Shown here: positions 22,094-33,063 of the stretch, one piece after another
Layout: each line of letters opens with the position of its first letter
Position numbering within the stretch: position 1 is the first letter of the stretch
Assembly: GCF_958298935.1 (NCBI RefSeq)
Contig: NC_084943.1
Coordinates: 7,140,001-7,204,000 of the forward strand
Origin: Phragmites australis
Lineage: Eukaryota > Streptophyta > Magnoliopsida > Poales > Poaceae
Direction of reading: 5' to 3'
DNA length: 64,000 nt
Position numbers and translations under genes: made by a program
The notes under the pieces: model-generated
The model's database searches: none
What the model saw: only the letters and a program-made list of their open reading frames with translations
What the model was told of the DNA's origin: nothing

Positions 22094-25000
22094 TGTCACA
22101 CCCGGTTTTAACGGCCAAAACCAGATGCGGCTTATGTGTGCCCAAGATTTTCAACACACATAAGGACGTCATAGGTAAAGTAACAAAAGCAATACTTTTA
22201 TTAAATAAACGTTAAATTCTTACAGCAATTGACATATATTGTCTTCTATGAAGATCTGCAGCGGAACAGAAGCACTGGTGTTCAACAACACCGCAGGTAA
22301 CCGACCGGGAGACACGCGCCTAGAACGTCACAACCTCGTCTTGATAGTCTTTAACATCTTTACTCACTAAGCAGCAGCACACATGTTGCATGGCATAGGA
22401 AAAATAGCAAGTGTGAGCACATGAAGCGCTCAGCAAGTGTGGGAAAGATAATGATATGCAGGCTTATATCAAGAATAGGCTAACACATGGTATATTTGCA
22501 TAAATATGAGTAATAAAAACATATTTAGACTCAAAAAGTATTAAATAATTATTAAGTGAAAGTAACCCATACAGTCCAACACCCAGCATACAAAACTCCT
22601 CACCTTACATACCATAACCACCTAGTACTCCCTATACTATAATCAAAACTATAACCAAATCCATAACCACAACCCACTAATTATGTGAGGATTCAAGTCT
22701 CTCATAACCGTGAGCATGGCTGATATATCATATTTTACACTCTGCAGAGGTTGTCCAACTTTCCCCACGAGTCGTGATTTCTATGTTGCCGTGTTAGCTA
22801 GACACTTAACACACGCCAGTGGTATGTCGTCCGGAAAGTCACTTCAAAGCCGTTACAAAGTTTTATCCAGTATGTGCATGCCCACTAGGTTTCATAGCCG
22901 TCAAAGTGGTATTCGCACCACCCAGAAGCCTCATTTTACGCCTTGTAGCTCCGGAAAGTTTTCACCCTTCCCTTACACTACACCTCTCATACCACTTACC
23001 AAATGGTTCTGACCTTTGCCGTCCCCACATATCCACTCTTTCTTTTGGCATGCACAAAACTGGAATCCACTAATTAATAGGCTAGGCCTGTCCCATACCA
23101 GGTCTCGTGGTTGGTACGATATTTCTCGGGTTGTCGCTCCACGAACCGGTCCTTATTTAGGTTACTTGAGCAAACATTAAACCAACATCATAACCATGAC
23201 AACCATCAAAACCACTTTTCTCAAGGACTAAGGTTCCATATTGCTAGACCATCATTAATATTCCCAACTCATAGATGCATTAATTCATTAATCAAGATTA
23301 TGACACTTCCTTGTATCCCAAAAGCATGACTAAGCAATCTACCCACCAAAGATACCTAACCATAAACCATCTATGTTCCAAGGGATGATAAGGAAAAATC
23401 TAAGGAAAACCCTAACATAGGTGACTACCCATCATATTGACACACTGCGTGCAATTTGTAAAACAAAACAGTTTAAATCATAGGTTCAAGATGATCAGGG
23501 ACACTTGCCTTTTACCCAATACTGCTCAGTGTTGTCGAAATCTTGGTCTTGAGGTCCCTCGAACTGCTCTGAAATGTTATCGACTAATCGCGAGAACTAC
23601 CGACAAACAACACAAAGAAAAACACTAAGAACAACATACCAAACATCATCAAAACACTTTAAAAATATTATGGTTGGATAGGGATGATTTTAGACACATT
23701 TATACGCAAGAATCACCTAAACTGGTGTTAAGATGAAAAGAGAACAGCTTTCGAGAGATGGATTAGATTGAAAAAGAAATGCTGATTTTTCGGAACTATC
23801 TTCCTATGGGAAAGGCTTTATTGCACAATCACTGTGTCAGGCTTAACAACATTATTGCGCAAGATTCAAGAAGTGTAGGGCAGACCAGACTTCGCTGACT
23901 AGGCTAAGGAGAATGATGTGGCGGTGACTTGGCATGCTATATAAATACCATCTTGGATTAAAGAAGGGATACACTGAGATCGAGTATCAACCACCTATGA
24001 TGGATCAAAAAGGATGAATGGTGCGTTTCTAGGTTAAAGATACTACTGGTGACTCTATGTAGCGGTGGTGGTTCGGGTTTCGTCAGAGATGGTGATCGGG
24101 TGCGTGACCACTGACATCGATGTCAGGCTTCAGTGGTATTTCAATGAAACGAGGGAAGCATGGTGTAGAACACGGAAAGACTAACTCAGCAGTATGGTTA
24201 GTTTTGGAAGGGGTCATCTGAGGTAGTGGCAAAACAGCGATGACTGCTTCTGGGTTTGGTGGTGATCACGAACAGATGTAGGAACGAAGACGCTCGCGTT
24301 CTAGGATATGGGCTATGAAATTTGAGAAACCGATTAAATAGAGATGTTCATATATCCTGGGAACACAATACCACAGCATAGTTTTGGGTAAATCATCCAC
24401 TGAGAGGAAGAACGATCAGTAGAGATGAAATGGGTGATGGCTACGATGTGCTGTGGTTGGCAAAGACGTCCTAGTCGTGTCACTGCACAAACAGGGATAA
24501 GCTCCTAGGGTCACATAGAAGACTCAATGGGACACGCCGTGACGTGGTAAGTGCATCCATACGGCTTTCGAATTGACGAGGAACGCGAATGCAAATCCGA
24601 TGCGCGTGCAGAACGCGTCCAGAAACCAGACAGCAGGTATGTCGACCTTAATTACGGTGGTTTGGCTGCTCTACTGGCCGAACCGATTGGTGAGGGTGTG
24701 GGGAATATCAGGGGACATGTGCTGGTGAAAGGGCATAGCAAACGGTGCACTATTTGGCCGGGAACATCTATGCCAATAGGCTACAGCGCGGCTGTCCATG
24801 ACAGCGACGATCGTGGCGACGTAGATCAGTTTTTGGCCAAGGCTAGGGCTTGGCTAGCGACTTAGTATGATGCTAAAACAGTAGTAAGGGATGAGAAGAA
24901 GGGATCTTCACCTTGCTTTGGTGGTCGAGGAAGGAGGATTCGCGGAGAAGACGACGAGGTAGCGCATCACAGGGCAACAGCGACTTCTAGGGTTTGTTGG

Positions 25001-26136
25001 CGTGGAATAGGGGTAGGAGAGGTCATGCAACTCATATTTATAGGGCTAGGGGCGGCTGGTTGAGGTGGAGTCCAAACCGAACACGAATCGGATTCGAGTT
25101 CGAGTCTGTTATGATTTCTTTTTTCACAGCTCTCTATTCCGAGGATGATATCTCTATCGTCCAGACTCCAAATTAGATATTTCTTGATTCTAAATTGTTG
25201 CACTTAAAAAATATCTACAACTTTGGTAGTCATTGGAACTTTTGAAAACATCATCTTGATTTCCAAAAATGTGCCACAGTATAAACTATTTGAACTTGGA
25301 CTTATCTGCGCAGCACTGATTTCGAGGGCCATAGCTCCTAGCTCTATTATCCAAAAGAGGACTTCCATAGTTTCAAATCGAAGCTCTCGACGAGACCTAC
25401 AACTTTGGTATTGTCAAGATTTGCATTTGAGACCATTTTGAACTCCAAAACTTAATGAGAAGATGAGGTTGTCCAGAACTCCACGAAAATTTACAGATTT
25501 TGTGGATCCTTTGTTGGGCCATCTAGAAGACCTGGCTAAGGATTTGGACTTGAGCAAGATTAAGTCCAAAGACACTTTAGGTATATCTAGGGTTTATTAA
25601 AGAAACTTTTGCAGAGAAATTTGAATAGGGTTCAAATTTGAATTGAGTTTGGAGTGAATTTATGAGAAACAAAAAATGGGGTTGAACAAGAATAGGAGTA
25701 GATAAGGAATTTAAATTTGCATTTGGGTAGAATTTGAGAAAGAGGAGAGATTAGCTTTAAACAAGGATTTAGATAAGATTTGAATTGACCTGGAGAAGGA
25801 TCAAGTATGATCAAGAATTGAATAGATGACGAATTCAAAGATTTTAAATTCCAACCATTAAGATCCTTAACTTATTCACTATTGAGTTTTGTAAAATCCT
25901 TGTCAAAATCTTTTTCACTCAAAACACCAAAAAGAAAAAGAAAAAGAAAAAGAAAAAGCACTCTAATGCATTTACCTAGCTACTAACAAAACTCAGCATG
26001 CAATGCGCACAAAATAATAACCTATATTGATTGATTGATTAAAAAAATAGATTTTAAACCTATACTACTGTTGAAGCTATTCAATAATCTTGGAAAATTT
26101 TAAAAAGTTGTAAATTCTGAAAATCAGGGTGTTACA
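22094..26136 (-). repeat. Solo LTR 1 (4.0 kb) of a gypsy family, minus orientation
   Basis: On the minus strand it begins TGTAACACCCTGATTTTC and ends ACCGGGTGTGACA. It is flanked by perfect 5-bp repeats CTAAC (22089-22093 and 26137-26141). No internal region, PBS or coding sequence is present, so it is a solo LTR left by recombination between two LTRs. It is homologous to 29114-32818 along its left kilobase (CCAGATGCGGCTTATGTGTG, then the accessory repeats) and at both ends. Open frames within it (for example 24551-24865) have no known domain. Confidence 0.88.
25929..25958. repeat. (AAAAAG)n simple repeat
   Basis: About five units of AAAAAG, possibly polymorphic, inside solo LTR 1. Confidence 0.85.
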
Positions 26137-26481
26137 CTAACTATAGTCGTGGTCGAGATGAAACTCGACCCACCAACGGAAGTTCATAGCCTCATCGTCG
26201 TCCTCGCCCTCATCCTCATCACCATTGTCATCCTCGGCGTCGATGTCCTCCTCTTCCTCCTCCTCTGAGCTCGTCCGAGCCTTCTTGGCCCTCGGTAGCT
26301 CGTCAATGAACTTATCTCACTCCTCGTCATCCAACGAGAGGGATCCTTGTGAAATACCATAATCGGAGGTCAAGGGCACCTCATTCGATGACCCACCCAA
26401 CGGGGCCTCCTCCTCCCCAGACAAGGACGCGGGTGTGGGAGGCGTCCTCAGAGAAGGCGGTGGAGGCTGCAACGGATCCAT
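26137..26481 (-). pseudogene. Unrecognised acidic, Pro/Glu/Asp-rich ORF with one stop
   Basis: Read on the minus strand, an ATG at 26481-26479 opens MDPLQPPPPSLRTPPTPASL. SLDDEE, an in-frame TGA, DKFIDELPRAKKARTSS, a long Glu/Asp tract and FRWWVEFHLDHDYS follow before TAG at 26139-26137. The TGA is probably a former TGG. The basic PRAKKAR stretch before the acidic tract could act in nuclear localisation. The bias is clearly protein-like, but I cannot name the family; an accessory protein of the surrounding CACTA-like element is one guess. The final stop codon lies inside the CTAAC target duplication of solo LTR 1. Confidence 0.45.
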
Positions 26482-28063
26482 CGAGGAGGTGGTGGAAGTG
26501 GCGGAGGATCCAAAACTGTACTCTCTATTTTAGAGTTTTCGTGAACAGCAATAACACAAAAGCATGATCATAGAAACCTCCTCGATTTGTAAAGAGGAGA
26601 AACAAGGAGTAGGAGAGAAGGCAGCTCGACAAGGCAGTCAACCAGAAAGCTGTCATGGTGGTTAACTGAATATTGTCAAGTTGTAAAGTGTAGCAACAAT
26701 ACAATGGGGCAAGTCAAACAGAATGTTGTCATGCTGGTTTAGGGTTTAAGATTGTCAAATTGTAAACGTAGCTTAGTACATTATCAAGATTGATGTCTAA
26801 AATAAATAAAAAAGTGGTGCAATGCAGAGCACACCAAGTTCAACATTTTCTCAACAGTGTGCTTTTATTTGTAAATTGTGGTAGAAACTTTGGTGCACTC
26901 TGATTGGTGTAACTTATCCGTGGTATTGTGGCACAAACTTTGGCTTGTAAATTTTGGTTTGGCTTGAACAATTCAGTGTCCATCAGTGTCTACTCTGATT
27001 GGTAATCAATATAAGTTATGTTGTCAATTTGACTGACTTCGCTCATGTATAATATGTGATGATTGTGTTCAGTTGGTTAATCCTAAAATTGTGAGCATCT
27101 CTGAGCTATCTCAATTAATCCTGAAATTGTAAGCATCTATGAGCCAGGTTAAAGAAGGAAGCCTGAATTATGTCAGGAATCTGAGCCAGGTGCTGCAATC
27201 TGTTTGAACAAACATTCATAGAATAGTTGCGATGTGAAATATATTGAGATCCTCCGACTCAAATAACTTGTTTATAACTTAGTACATCAAGCACACAACC
27301 AACAAATACACAACCAGTGAAAGATTATATACAGTGAACACAGCTAAAAACTAAACAAATTGAAACTGACTAGCCTGCAAATGCTGATGCCCAAAGGAAG
27401 AGTCTTCTATTCCGTCAGAGGAGATCAACTCACCACTCATAAGTTCCCAAGTACAAATAGCTAATGCCATTATGCGAATCTATCCAGATTACAAAAAAAT
27501 CCGCTCCCTAATGGGAAATTTTGACACAAGAATCACTGTTCGTCAGAGTAGAACATGCTTAGGTACACCCAAAACGCTTGCTTTTGGTTGACAAGGCTGT
27601 AGAAGTCCCGCTTGAACAAGTGAATCACTGGCCATCTATGCTGCCCCCATTCTTGTCAGAGAGGAGCGTCAAGAGAGATCGTATGCCTATGGCCGCTCCA
27701 GAGCCGGCCGGTGTCGGCCTCACTGATGTGCTCCGGGAGCACGAGGACGCCAAGGTTGAGGCTGCAAGGTGGTGTTTGGGTCATAGATCAGAATCTAGGT
27801 CCCCTCAGGTAGGGTGGTTGAGCAGGTGTCCTCCCCAATCGATTTCGGTGTCAATAATAGGGACGCACGGCAAGTCCTGGGTCCCCCATTAGCCCGTCAC
27901 TAGAGCAGCACAATCGAGGCCATCGCCAGAATGCCGCTATCGAGCCCATCGCCATTGCATCGCCTAGGGAGATCGAGGCCATCACCATCACGCAAAAAAA
28001 AATCCTACGAATGGGAATTTTTTGGGCGACGTGGGTAGGCAAGTGAAGGGCCAATCCGGATGA
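26482..28063. other. Intergenic stretch, no gene recognised
   Basis: AT-rich sequence with two partly similar GTTGTCA / TTGTCAAATTGTAAA-containing segments (26640-26780), then a GC-richer part at 27590-28030. A 104-codon open frame on the plus strand (27578-27892) starts without a canonical ATG context and has no known domain, so it is not called as a gene. Confidence 0.3.
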
Positions 28064-28690
28064 CACTACTATAGAAAAGGGTATTATTGTCCCTCTTTTA
28101 CTGCTAGTTCAAAAATAATCGACAGTGATAAGCTATCACTGTCAGTTTATAAGTTGAATCAGTAGATCTAACTGTGAGTCATTAAGAACCAGTAGTGATA
28201 ATCCTTATCTCTGTCGGCGTATTTGAAACCGACAGTGATAAGGATTATCATTGTTAGTTCATAAGCTCATTGGTAGAGAAATAATTAAGCGAATATGAAC
28301 CGGCAGTGATAATACTTCTATAAATCTCGAGCCCGTCTTCCTCAGTCTGCTTCCCATCTCACTTCATTCCCAATCTCCAAAAGCCACTCCCGAGAGGTAG
28401 TAGTGGCTGAAGTTGTGTGATGGCCACTTCGACCATCTCTACCCCTCGGGCCCATCTTTCATGTGCTTCGATCTTGTCGCTATCTCCCAAACTCGAGCCC
28501 ATCGTAGACCTCACCATTTATCGAGCCCGTCGCTAACCTCACCATCTCCTGAGCCCATCGTCCTGTTTCCCCAAGTCCAAACCGTCTACCTATCTCCTAA
28601 ACACGTTGCTCTGTCTCCTGAGCGTGTCACCCTGTCTCCCCATTTCCCATCTTTGTCTCCCCAACTAAACCAGTAGCAAGTTGAGTGTTT
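28064..28690 (+). mobile_element. CACTA-type 5' terminal region with subterminal repeats
   Basis: It starts CACTACTATAGAAAAGGG. At least five GACAGTGATAAG / CAGTGATAAT-type units follow in both orientations up to 28310, the hallmark of En/Spm subterminal regions. A TATAAA-like sequence at about 28320 and an ATG-led C-rich, Ser/Pro-biased frame (28413-28676, STPRAH, LSPK repeats) could be a transposon 5' exon. No transposase domain was found and the right end is lost. Confidence 0.5.
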
Positions 28691-29113
28691 GAGTTATGGC
28701 AATAGGCAGATCTAAATGAGTAGTGGAAAAAAATATTTGCTTCATGATGATTCTTTTCTCGCTATTCATTTATATGTACTATTGTCACTCGACTAACACA
28801 TGATATTTCTAGTTGCGCACATTTTTTATGACTTCATGTATTTCAATGAGATTATTCCAAATATCATGAGAATTGGTGAGAGAATTAACTCGATTAAATG
28901 CATCAATACTTAGAGATGATAAAATAATACTTTTCACTAAGGCATCGAATTGTCTCTCCCTGTTTGTGACACGTTACTTCATCCCTTCTTCTATGACTCT
29001 CTAAATATCTAAACCTTTGACTTATAAATAATAAGTCATTAGAATTTCCCAATAGGGGAAATAAGTGTCGTCAAAATGTTGAGAACTACTGGTATCCATC
29101 CTTACCCCGAATG
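28691..29113 (-). pseudogene. Sirevirus-like copia gag remnant, downstream part
   Basis: Read on the minus strand this continues from 32819 across the solo LTR. Segments include SSQHFDDTYFPYWEILMTYY, a DREREFDALVKS-like stretch (REREFDALVKSIILSSLSID) and VNSLTNSHDIWNNLIEIHE. They resemble the N-terminal and central Gag of Ty1/copia elements of the Sirevirus group. Stops are frequent and it is dead. The assignment rests on pattern resemblance and on the nearby PBS. Confidence 0.45.
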
Positions 29114-32100
29114 TGTCACACCCAGTTTTAACAAACAAAACCAGATGCGGCTTATGTGTGCCCAGGATGTTCAACACACATAAGGACATCACAGATGAAG
29201 TAATAAAAGCAATATTTTTATAGAATAAACGTTAAACTCTTACAACAATTTACATATATTGTCTTCTATGAAGATATCTGCAACGGAACAGAAGCACTAG
29301 TGCCCAACAACACCGCAGGTAACTGACTGGGAGACACACGCCTAGAACATCACAACCTCATCTGGATAGTCTTCAACGTCTTCACTCACTAAGCAACACC
29401 ATACTTGTCGCATGGCATAGGGAAAATTGCAAGTGTGAGCACATCACGAGCTCAGCAAGTGTGAGAAAGATAATGATATGCAGGCTTATATCAAGAATAG
29501 GTTGACACATGGTATATTTACATAAATGTGAGTAATGAAAAGATTTTTGGACTCAAAAGCATTAAATAATTATTTAATGTGAGTAACCCAATTATTCCAA
29601 CCATTTACCAAAACCCGGGTTAGCTACCCTGCTAACCACAACCATCCAGTATCACCAAAACCATAACCAAACCCACATCCATAACCAACTAATCATGTGA
29701 GGATCCAAGTCTCTCATGACCGTGAGCACGACTGTTATAATAGTTTTTATACTCTGCAGAGGTTGACCAGCTTTCCCCATGAGTCAGTGAATTCTATTTT
29801 GCCATGTTCGTGAAACACTAAACACACGCCAGTGGTATGCCGCCAAGAAATCACTGAAAGACATTTTCCACTAACCAGAGCCTAATCCAGTATGCACCTA
29901 CCCACTAAACTTCACCGCCAAGGTTTACGCGAGTCTAACTCCTACCCAGAAGCCTACTTTTGTGCTGACACAACACACACTAGATAGAATCTAACTAGTA
30001 TGTCACGTCTTACCCGTATCAGCCTCGTGGTTGGTACATTACTTCTTTGGTTATCGCTCCACGAACTGGTCCTTACTTAGGTTACTTGAGCAAACACTAA
30101 ACCAATAACATAACCCTAACAACCACCAAAACCACTTTGCTCAAGGCCTAAGGTTCTATGTTGTTAGACCATTAACACATTGACGACCATTGTTGCATAA
30201 GTTCATTAATCAAGTATATGACACTTCCCAGCATTCCAAAAGCATGACTAAGCAATCAACCCACCAAAAATACCTAACCATAAATCATCTAGGCTCCAAG
30301 GAATGATAATGAAAAATCTAGTAAAAACCCTAACATAGGTGACTACCCATCATATTAGCAGACACTGCATGCAATTTGTGAAACAAAACATTTAAAAACA
30401 TAGGCTCAAGATGCTCAAGGACACTTGCCTTATTTCCAATTCTACCCAGTGTTGTCGAAACCTTGGTCTTGAAGTCCCTTGAATAGATCCAAAGCGTTAT
30501 CGACTAATCGTGAATTCTATCGACAAACAAATGCAACATCGAATAAACACCGAATAAACTCCAAATTGCAAAAACAATAGAAATAGAACAATAGACTGAG
30601 AACTTCGATTGGGCTAGACAAGAAGAACATAATTGATTGGATTTCTCTTGAAGAAAGATAAAGATATAGGAACTAGGGTTTAGGTTTCACATGAAATGAT
30701 AGAAAAGATTGATTGATTCATTAACATGTGTGACCTACAAAATTAATATATTATTTTAATATCATAAACTCATGTTTGCGCTACAATGACATGTGGATCT
30801 GGCCAGGAGTTATACGTCATTTTGACAACCATAAATATACTAATCAAAATAATATCTTCATGTTACAGGGAATTAAATGTTAACAAGGGAAAACTACTAC
30901 AAAGATAGGCGAATTGATGCTTGAAATTGGTATGGTTGGATAGATCATGATTTTAGAAAAATTTGAGCGCAAGAATCACTCAAATAGGAGTTAAAGCGAA
31001 GAAGTTATGGCTAAAACAATTTTAGGGATTAAATCTGGAAAGAAAAGGACTAATTTGTAGTTAACAAAAAGTTGTAAGGACCTATTTGTAATTATAGAAA
31101 TGTTTAGGGTCTGATCTATAAAAAGATAACGGCTTATATGCAATTACAGAAGAGTTTAAGGGCTAAATTGCAAAATTGTCAAATTCCTAGAATTATTTTT
31201 ATACTGGAAAATCTTGGTTTGCTGATTGGGTATGATGACTAGGCTTGACTAGCTGATGTAGCTTGACATGTCATCAAATGTGCTGACGTGGAAGGGTGAT
31301 GTAGTGAGGCTGTGCTGACAGGGATTTATGGAGGACACGTGGTGTTCGGCTATTAGTCAACAAAGGGGTATATTGAGGATCTAATCTAGGTCGTTGTCTT
31401 TAAATCGGATGGCTCTGGTTTGCTCCAGCAGGTACGACCAGCGGTGGCTTGGCTCACTGCGGAGAGAGATCGGGACGGCGGCGAACTTCGACGGAGGACG
31501 ACAAAAACCTCGTTGCTGGCGTCGAGGGTCAACGGTGAGCGGTGGAGGAGCAAGAGAAGTGGATAGGGATCTCACCTTGGGAAACAGAGGGGCCGGAGAG
31601 GCGGCGAGGCGTCCGGTCGATGAGCTGTGCGGCAAGGAGCATCAGTGTCTCATCGGGATTAGGTTCCAGCGAGTGGATGGCGATGACGAGCGATGGATGG
31701 TGATCACAGGAGCACAGCGAATCTAATAGGGACGTTGGCGAAAATAGGAGACCCCCGAGGCAGCCGGACGGCGTTGAACAGCGTCGGTGGCTCTCGAAGC
31801 TAGGCGGGATGGGTGCTTCGGCGGCCGAAGGGCGCGAGACAAGGCACAGGAGCGCTCAGCGGAGAACGGCGGAGCTTTTGGGTGGCTTGGCGGTGGCAAA
31901 GCGGTGCTGGAACGGTGATTCGGTGAGCTCGGGTGGTGCAGCAATGGCGGGCGATGGCAAATCGGATTTAAGCTGAACTCGGCGAAATCAAGCACGGGAG
32001 GCGGTGGCTTTTTGGCGAGATCGAACTAAAGGGTGCATGCACGAGGCCGGCCGCTATTTGTTGGCCTCGGAGGCGTGCGGAACACAGACTCTGAGGCGAC

Positions 32101-32818
32101 GGCGAGCTCGTGAACGAGTCAGACTCAGTGGGGAAGAAATCCGAAAGGAAGACGATGATGTGGTGGCCCACACGACAGTGACTCGGCGGAAACAGAAAAG
32201 GGCGGGGCACATTCGGGAGCAGCTATCATGGCGCGGCTTGGGTCGTGGCACACGCGCGCGGCCCTGGCAGGAAAGTGGAGCTGGGCTCGGGCTGGAAGAG
32301 AGCGGGAGAAGGAGATTGGGCCGACTGGCGGGCCATGCCAAAGGGAAAAGAGGGGCGGGCCGGAATAAGAATTAGATTAGGTTTTTCTTTTTTTTCTAAT
32401 TCATTTGAAATCCAAATGAAAGTAAACCAAATTCAAATACTACACCAAAAGAAGCTTAAAACTTCTAGAAAGTCCCAACAAGCCTATGAAATCATTTTTA
32501 TGCCAAAAAGAATATTTTGAGTTTATGAAAACATTTGAAAGCTAATGAAGATATTTGAAGTCATGAAATCATTTTGAAACCCTTTGAAAATTAGCTTTAA
32601 CTCAAAAGAATTCAAATAAATCCAAAGGAAAACCAAGAGGCAAAATAAAACCTAAATGCCTATTTCCAACATGAATGCATACAAACAAATAATAATCCTG
32701 ATTCAAATTTCAAATTTTAATTTAGAAAATAGGATTTTTCCTATTCTAATTGTTCAACCTATAATCAAATCTTTGAAAATTTAATAAATTTAAGAAAATT
32801 GAAAATCAGGGTGTGACA
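29114..32818 (-). repeat. Solo LTR 2 (3.7 kb), same family as solo LTR 1
   Basis: On the minus strand it begins TGTCACACCCTGATTTTC and ends AACTGGGTGTGACA. It is flanked by perfect 5-bp repeats GAATG (29109-29113 and 32819-32823). Its left kilobase aligns closely with 22094-23100. A GC-rich, CpG-rich centre at 31381-32380 gives long overlapping frames on both strands, but none carries a known domain; this probably contains the LTR promoter and leader. Confidence 0.88.
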
Positions 32819-33025
32819 GAATGTCACAACTCACTAGGTGGTGAAGCCTGACCGATCAAAATGAGATCACGGCTCAAATGCCACTCTAATCGGTGTATCC
32901 TTGTGAAAGGTGTGAACCACTGCTCTGATACCAATTAAAAGGGATCGGTGATATCCTAACAGAGGATGAATTAGGACACTTAAAATTATTCGGTTCCAAA
33001 AACTTCACAAGATAAACCTATATCC
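32819..33025 (-). repeat. Sirevirus-like remnant: gag start, PBS and LTR end
   Basis: GCTCTGATACCA at 32922-32933 is, on the minus strand, TGGTATCAGAGC, the exact tRNA-Met-type primer site. To its right is an LTR end (on the minus strand ...ATATCACCGATCCCTTTTAAT). To its left is the start of the gag-like region, which continues beyond solo LTR 2. The LTR is cut at about 33025, where gypsy sequence begins. Confidence 0.55.
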
Positions 33026-33063
33026 ACAACTTGGGAGCATGAGGATAGAATCCGCTCCGAGTA
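33026..33063 (+). pseudogene. Scrap of gypsy chromodomain-end coding sequence fused to an LTR
   Basis: The sequence AACTTGGGAGCATGAGGATA through CTCCGAGTATCC matches 40508-40544, the end of the gypsy pol gene (ATWERED...SEYP). It then joins the LTR after its first few bases, at the shared TCCC. A deletion or unequal recombination between two elements of this family is the simplest cause. Confidence 0.7.

Noticed and set aside
24551..24865. 104-codon frame starting MHPYGFRIDEE
   Set aside because: It lies wholly inside solo LTR 1, no motif is recognised, and the composition is compatible with chance in GC-richer sequence.
25929..25958. Short direct repeats as a possible CRISPR-like array
   Set aside because: It is a simple (AAAAAG)n run without spacers, and the window is a plant nuclear sequence.
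27578..27892. 104-codon plus-strand frame
   Set aside because: No domain, no splice or promoter context. The MLLVDKAVEV start looks like a non-ATG opening, so it is not supported as a gene.
28396..28407. GGTAGTAGTG as a right-hand CACTA terminus
   Set aside because: It lies in the middle of a leader-like region, without subterminal repeats leading to it or a matching target duplication.
31381..32380. Several 80-123 codon frames on both strands
   Set aside because: Same situation inside solo LTR 2; there are no homologous frames in solo LTR 1 and no known domain.
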